Source of the DNA: Azorinus chamasolen | Taxonomy: Eukaryota; Mollusca; Bivalvia; Cardiida; Solecurtidae | Direction: 5' to 3' | NCBI GenBank assembly: GCA_963576725.1 | Contig: OY755242.1 | Span: 66,368,238-66,432,237, forward strand | DNA length: 64,000 bases | Part shown: positions 58,690 through 64,000 of the stretch, piece by piece | How the letters are laid out: each line of letters begins with the position of its first letter | How positions within the stretch are numbered: position 1 is the stretch's first letter | Notes under the pieces: model-generated | The model's database searches: none | Told to the model about the DNA's origin: nothing | What the model saw: the letters and a program-made list of their open reading frames with translations, nothing else | Translations under genes and position numbers: made by a program

Positions 58690-60870
58690 ATGAAAAAACA
58701 GTAAATGAAAAAGTAGTAAAGTCAAGCAGGCAAAGCCACATACAAGACGCAACCACCACCAAAACACCGATAGACAGCATGACACACATACACACACAAC
58801 CACACACCCAAACGCACACTCACATACGAGATGAACACAGAAAACACCAAAAGACACACAAGAACCAGAGACAAATGTTCCACACATGAACAAAATCACA
58901 AGCACAAAGACGCAAGGCAAACAAAAGGAAGGGTGACAAAGAGAGTACCGCCTTGGCACGGTCAGTAGCAAAAACACCACTGGGGGTTTAAACCGGTTTA
59001 CGGACGTCCTAACCTCACACTTCTATCAAAGTTACCCTAGCTTTACAAATAGTGTAAATAAAGGTATCCCCGCTGGACTGACCCACAACATAGACGGCAG
59101 TGAACACAGGACAACATGTAAAATATAGCATAATAACTGTGACAATCCGTCAAATATGTACTCAATGGCTTTGCTGAAGTCAGAGCACCTGCAGGTAAGC
59201 CGTTAAGGGCACGACAGGGAAAAAGTAATACATGAGTCTGGTAAGCTCATCCTGTATCCAAGTTTAAGAGTATACCATCATAGAGTACTACCCTCGGCTT
59301 GTCATCGCGCAAGCAAAGAGGGAAGCGTAGCTACCGACTGTAAAAGGGTCGATAACCAAACATGCAGTGCGTTGCAATATAATAGGATCATAACCTTTCT
59401 TTTTAAATGTTTTAATGCGTTTAATAAACAAATCATGAAAATGGATATGACCCCGAATTTTCCTAAGTTTGTAGATAACACCCCCATAAAAGTCTGGTTG
59501 AGAAATGACTTGTTGCAGTAACGTCCGTAGATTGCAATTATATTTACTAATGAGTGGTAAATTTCGATAATAAAATTTAGAAAAAGTTTTCCGAAGTTTG
59601 TGATATCTGTAACCTTGCTTAAGAAGTTTATCAGTTATAACTAAATTACGTCTGTTAAAATCTTCAAGCAAAGAACAGGCTCGGGCAAACCTAATAAGTT
59701 GAGAAATATAAACCCCATAAGATGTAGAACGTGGCACATCGCCATCTAGAAAAGGATAATTAACAATTTTAAAATTAAAATCTTCTCTTTTATCGTATAT
59801 TTTGGACGAAACTTTATCATTTGTAATTGAAAGATTCAAATCTAAAAATGATGCTATAATGTCAGATTGATTCGCTTTGTTTAAAGACAGTTATTTTGGG
59901 TAAATTGAAGAAATCATAGTATCAAAATAAGGATTATCTAAATTCAAAACATTGTCTAAATACCTTGATGTTTTATTAAAAGCATTAACAATATCGGTCT
60001 GTGTATCAGGTTTTAAGCTAAGCATAAAATCCCTCTCATAGCAATACAAAAACAAATCTGCAACAAGAGGGGCACAATTTGTACCCATGGGTATACCAAC
60101 AACTTGACGATATATGGTATCCCCATAACGCACAAATATATTATCTAAAAGAAAGGTAAGAGATCTACAAACATCAAGGCAAGTCCACATTGTGTAATGT
60201 TCAACTTCTGAATTCGAAAAGAATGAACGTTGAACATTACAAGCAATGAACATTTTGTTTTCTCTGGAAAAGGTTTTTTCTATTAATTTAAGGTGGTGAG
60301 GTAGAGTAGTATAGAGTGTAGAGAAATCATAAGAGCTCAGTAAAGAAATGTTAAACTGTTCATTTTCAAGTTTTGTTAAAACATCATTTGAATTTGTTAT
60401 GGACCAAAAAAACATTAATACCAGAATTTTCATATGTTTTATCACAGTAGCGTTTTACATGTTCTTTGATCGTAGTAAGACAGGACGTCAAAAGTATAGA
60501 TAATTTAGTAGTGGCACAACAGCTAGAGTTGGCAATAAAACGCGCCTTATAAGGGTTTTTATGTAGTTTCGGAATCCAGTACAAAGTAGAAAGTTTATGT
60601 TGTTTTATGTTAGGACCAGACTTAAAATTATTGCACATTTTACATGTTCCGAGACTATATCTTTTTCAGGTGTTTGAACTGCTATATAAGTTTTTGAATC
60701 AGTTAGCTCCTTCTTTAAAACATCAACATAATACAATCTTCAAATAATGATTACATTATTTGATGCCTTATCAGCAGGAACAAGAACATAATTTGAATGA
60801 AAATTAGAAATGTTTTTCTTCAAATAGCGAAATGTAACTCTAGGTCGAGGTGGTAAAAGATGGTAATTTG
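58690..60870 (-). mobile_element. Naiad-like element N14, subfamily 2
   Basis: Tail 58690-59040, UTR, hairpin, then RT coding up to SNYHLLPPRPRVTFRYLKK (about 60870), where another tail (N15) abuts. RT pieces: 59288-59839, 59891-60445, 60384-60638 and 60740-60870 (frameshifts and a TAA near 59890). Motif B IGIPMGTNCAPLVADLFLYC-like is intact, but the active site reads YLDN (59951-59962) instead of YLDD. In-frame TGA at 60740-60742 matches the second TGA of N6. Non-functional. Confidence 0.85.
59226..59290 (-). promoter_or_regulatory. SECIS-like element of N14
   Basis: ATGA (complement of 59278-59281), GGUA...UACC basal pairs where subfamily 1 has GGCG...CGUC, CUC/GAG, AAA, an apical CUUG-GAUA-CAGG helix and 3' AGAC. 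The outer UAGUAC pairs with GUAUUA and includes the TAG stop. Paired changes relative to N6 in three helices support the fold. Confidence 0.75.
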
Positions 60871-61190
60871 AAGTCAAGCAACCAAACACACACACACACA
60901 CACGCACACGAGATGGAGCTTTTAAACATGAACAAGCGCGCAATGACAAAGACACAAGACAAACACAAGTGTAAAGGTAAACACCCACACATACACATAC
61001 ACGCACCCTCACGAGATGAAACCTTTAAACATGAACACATGCACAAGTACAAAAACGCTAAACAAACACACAAGCAATGGTGACAAACACAGCACCGCCT
61101 TGGAACGGTCAGTCGCAAAACCACTACTGGGGTTTAAGCCGGTTTACGGACATCCTAACCTCACACCTGTGTCAAAGTCACCCTTGCTAG
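60870..61190 (-). mobile_element. Naiad-like 3' tail N15, subfamily 2
   Basis: Complement of the tail: CACACGCACACGAGATGGAG, AGCACCGCCTTGGAACGGTC, GGTTTAAGCCGGTTTACGGA, TAACCTCACACCTGTGTCAA. Internally duplicated (two ACGAGATG...TTTAAACATGAAC pieces). In tandem with N14. Confidence 0.75.
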
Positions 61191-62290
61191 AAAGCTCATG
61201 TATTAGCATGCTGCATAACTTTCAACCTGCAATAAGCTGCTACCTGTCTGAAATATTGGTTTTAATAACATTTGTAACGTTTCGGGTGTGGGGTACTGTA
61301 TGCATGTAAATGTATGAGAAATGCATGCATGATATACATATGATATACAAAGAATTTGACAACTAATATATTCACAGTATTGTAAATACAACATCGTAAT
61401 ATATTATTTTAGCAACACCGCTGAGCCCACATATCTAGATCTACACTATGTACGCCTGTCAGACATAGTAACTTTGAAGGTTTAGTTATTACCAATGCTT
61501 TGATTTTGATCACAGCCTGGTCATTAATCATAGTCTCAAACAAGACAACAGTTGACGCTGTGGATGCTGGCTGTAGCGAGTGTGACGTGGAGAGATGCGA
61601 TGTGTCTGTAGGATGAGGTGGGAGCTCAGATGAGAATGGAGAATCAACCTTGGATGCCAATATAACGGATGGGTCAGTTTCATATGTTTAACAATACACT
61701 GGGCATCTAAAAGAACCAGAGAAACTCAGTCAATAGTAAGAGTATGGCATCGCGCCCGGGTTTCTCTGTATCCTCTCCCCTCTCTCTGGGGGCGTCCAGT
61801 TAGCCCATAGTGACCAGAAACGGACGTTAATCAACACAAACAAACACAATAAACTAAACCGTCTGTGGAAACTGGTCATTAGATTTGAAAGCTGTGAGTC
61901 GGACTTTAAGCTTTACTCAAATTACTTTAGAAAGGAGTAAGATTCTCAGCCTCTGTCTATGCTACAATTGCATAGAGATGATTTAAGTTTCTGCTTTTCC
62001 AATTCTGACCAATCAAATGCTTGAGAATGAACTCAGACTCAAGCAAACTGTTTAATGATTACTAGAACACCTATGATTGTCCTTAAACGCTATCACAATA
62101 ATGTTTACGTCACATAAATATATTGATTCTCAAATACATTTACAGTAAATCCCCACTAATGCGACCACCAAAAAGAGATTCGTTTTGGATCTTAGAGGCA
62201 GGTGGTAGATTAATGCAGAACGATAGTTGTGCACAAAGGTCCTTTGGTACCTTTCTGCGTTATATTCCTCCTGTCCTGCATTAAGGTATA
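61191..62290. other. Unassigned stretch
   Basis: A Ser/Thr/Pro-rich 83-codon minus-strand frame (61409-61660) has no recognisable domain. Around 62145-62290 a degraded palindromic repeat with TAATGCAG and CTGCATTAAGG occurs. No gene called. Confidence 0.35.
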
Positions 62291-62299
62291 CGGACGTCC

Positions 62300-63022
62300 T
62301 AACCGGACACTAAGTTAAAAATGTCATCCAAATATCGAGAAGTTTCGTTGAAAGTTTTTATAACATATTCTTGTGATTGTGGATTCAAACTCAACATCAA
62401 ATATCTCTCTCATGGCAGTACGAAAACAGATCGGCGACCAGTGGTGCACAATTCGTATCCATAGGAATACCAATCACATGGCGGTGTATAGCATTCCCAT
62501 AACGTACAAATATTGTTATCCAGAAGAAAGGTTAGTGATTCACAAACTGCTGAGCAAGTCCAATTGGTGTAATATTTCATTTGCTCGTCAGTATTACATG
62601 CCAGAAATGATGTTTTTTTCTTGGGCAAATACTTTCTGGATTAAGTCAGTAAGGGTTGTGTACAAAGTAGAAACACTTACAGTAGATGTAAGAAACATTT
62701 TGTTCTTAAGTTTGTTTAAGACTTCTGAAGAGTTCTTAATAGATCAGAAGAAATTTATTCCAGAATTTTCAGAAGTCTTATCACAAAATAATTTTACATG
62801 TTCTTTTATCTTCGTAAACAAGAAGTCAAAATTATAGATAATTTAGTAGTTGTACAAGAGCTAGAATTTGTAATGAAACGCGCTTTTTGTGGTTTTTATT
62901 TAGATTTGGTAACCAATACATTGTAGGAAGTGTATGTTGTTTAATTTTAATATCAGTTCCAAGTTGTTCACACTGTTTGACATGGTCTGAAACGAGGGTC
63001 TTTTCGTCAGTAGTAACTGAAG
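62300..63022 (-). mobile_element. Naiad-like RT fragment N16, subfamily 1
   Basis: Complement encodes decayed RT: YLDD-region remnants at about 62320, GTNCAPLV at 62440, FTDEQMKYYTNWTCS-like sequence at 62570 and the PKLHK region near 62900. Deletions and frameshifts throughout. No tail and no 5' part. Confidence 0.8.
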
Positions 63023-63049
63023 TTGTTCTCCTCTATGTTCTACTGTACT

Positions 63050-64000
63050 CATCACTTTACTGTTCCATATTTTTCACTATATACCCTATACCCTTATTTC
63101 TTTTCCCTAACCTATGGATCTTTCTATATGCATTTTTGCACGTGATGACACGTGCGCGCACCCACAAACGCACAGACATAAGCACGCACACACACCTTAT
63201 AATATGTAATTTGTTCATATAATATTGTATAACACTTTGCTATCTAGCAAAGAGTATGTTTTAACCATATTTGAAGCCATATGTATGTACATGCTACCAT
63301 ATATTATGTTGTTCAGTATCAAATGAATAAATAAAACAAATAATCAAAAGACATTAAGTGTTTTGTTTATTTATTTATCATCGGACACATCATTGCAACA
63401 TTGGCAACGTTCATCTAAGCACATCTCATCTCCCCCATATTTTACTTGGTTACACTGTATATCCGAACAGTTGTAATGGGATGTACACTGGCGATCAACG
63501 GCTAAAATGGAAAATATAATAAACACTAGAAATCTTATGACATTTAAAAAAACTAATGTATGTATGTTTAGCTAGCTATGACTAAAGAGGGAACGATTGT
63601 GTCATACCATATCACAGGAATACACCAGATGCGAAAAGTGAAAGGCTAAAGGCCCGTAAATGGTGTCATAACATGGGGTTAAGAGAAGAAATGACGATTT
63701 GAGTATTTAAATCATTTCGCGCCTTTATGTTTAGATATGTGCAATGATTACAGAGAACAACTGGCGTGATATCATATAAAACAATGTGATCAAAGTTATC
63801 CATAACTGAATTGTTGGCACTTAGAAGTTCAAGTACTCTAAAAGAGAAAATAACTTTAAATATGTATGACGATGATGAAATAATGTCATCGATCTTGTCT
63901 GTGAAGCACTGGATCTATCAACGGCTAACACCATACGTTTTAACGTAAACACTATACTTACGACGTGTACATAAGTAAACTACTGTGACGCAATCTCTTG
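63050..64000. repeat. Duplication block containing gene D
   Basis: Direct-orientation match to about 6700-7930: CACTTTGCTATCTAGCAAAG (63232) corresponds to 6863, GTTGGCACTTAGAAGTTCAA to 7662. The block continues beyond the window. Confidence 0.85.
63371..64000 (-). CDS. Gene D: secreted cysteine-rich peptide, partial
   Basis: Exon 2 is 63371-63501. Exon 1 begins at 63962 (last coding base before the donor) and runs off the window; the intron is phase 1, GT-AG. The visible exon 1 end encodes RDCVTVVYLCTR, aligned with TRVCATDVYMCTP of gene A. Exon 2 gives Cys in RQC, YNC, IQC, EMC, ERC and a terminal QCC, then NDVSDDK and TAA, with ATAAATAAA following. Closest to gene A. The start codon and signal peptide are outside the window. 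Function is inferred as for gene A. Confidence 0.72.

Noticed and set aside
62373..62837. 154-codon plus-strand frame
   Set aside because: It is antisense to the decayed Naiad RT N16; no independent support.

Overview
This is a eukaryotic, AT-rich, repeat-dominated window, most likely from a bivalve mollusc (clam-type). The evidence is many copies of a Naiad-type Penelope-like retroelement whose reading frame carries conserved in-frame TGA codons (selenoprotein Naiads have been reported from clams and spiders), GT-AG spliced genes, abundant TTAA- and TA-flanked MITEs, LINE remnants, and long CA/ACAT microsatellites. There is no sign of bacterial gene organisation, and no rRNA, tRNA or CRISPR array was seen.

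Host genes. The only convincing host genes are four paralogous two-exon loci for small secreted cysteine-rich peptides: A (7002-7926, minus, intact), B (23353-24026, plus, in-frame TGA before the last Cys cluster), C (55462-56831, plus, start codon lost) and D (63371-64000+, minus, cut by the window edge). All have a phase-1 intron after the same exon-1 boundary. Where exon 1 is complete (A, B, C) the signal peptides are nearly identical; the mature regions ending in CxCC are strongly diverged. They lie in two duplicated blocks: about 6.7-7.9 kb with 63.05-64.0 kb, and about 20.7-25.6 kb with 50.85-57.95 kb. A further duplicate pair is 14.6-16.3 kb with 49.07-49.99 kb.

Retroelements. Naiad-like fragments lie at 2.93, 8.87-13.06 (with nested insertions), 14.64-15.48, 18.43-18.69, 22.98-23.12, 33.42-36.47 (best copy), 42.83-45.15, 45.56-46.17, 46.87-47.01, 49.0, 53.36-53.63, 54.83-55.12, 58.2-58.42, 58.69-61.19 and 62.3-63.02 kb. 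At least two subfamilies are present. In both, a covarying hairpin starting at the ORF stop codon fits a type II SECIS element. Together with the conserved TGA codons this argues that the element was translated as a selenoprotein. No copy here is complete: the N-terminal GIY-YIG part is missing from all of them.

Giant TIR element. From 25,961 to 42,095 the window is bounded by perfect 51-bp terminal inverted repeats. Inside is a satellite of about 287-290 bp per monomer, in dimeric and trimeric higher-order arrays (27.2-33.4 and 36.5-38.0 kb), a separate satellite with exact 266-bp period (39.0-40.1 kb), simple repeats, and the best Naiad copy inserted in mid-monomer. No transposase was found. 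It appears to be an undescribed non-autonomous element of about 16 kb that has made its own satellite DNA.

The rest is small elements: piggyBac-like MITEs (TTAA), pogo/Tigger-like MITEs (TA), a dispersed modular repeat, a long foldback element, LINE reverse-transcriptase debris and microsatellites.
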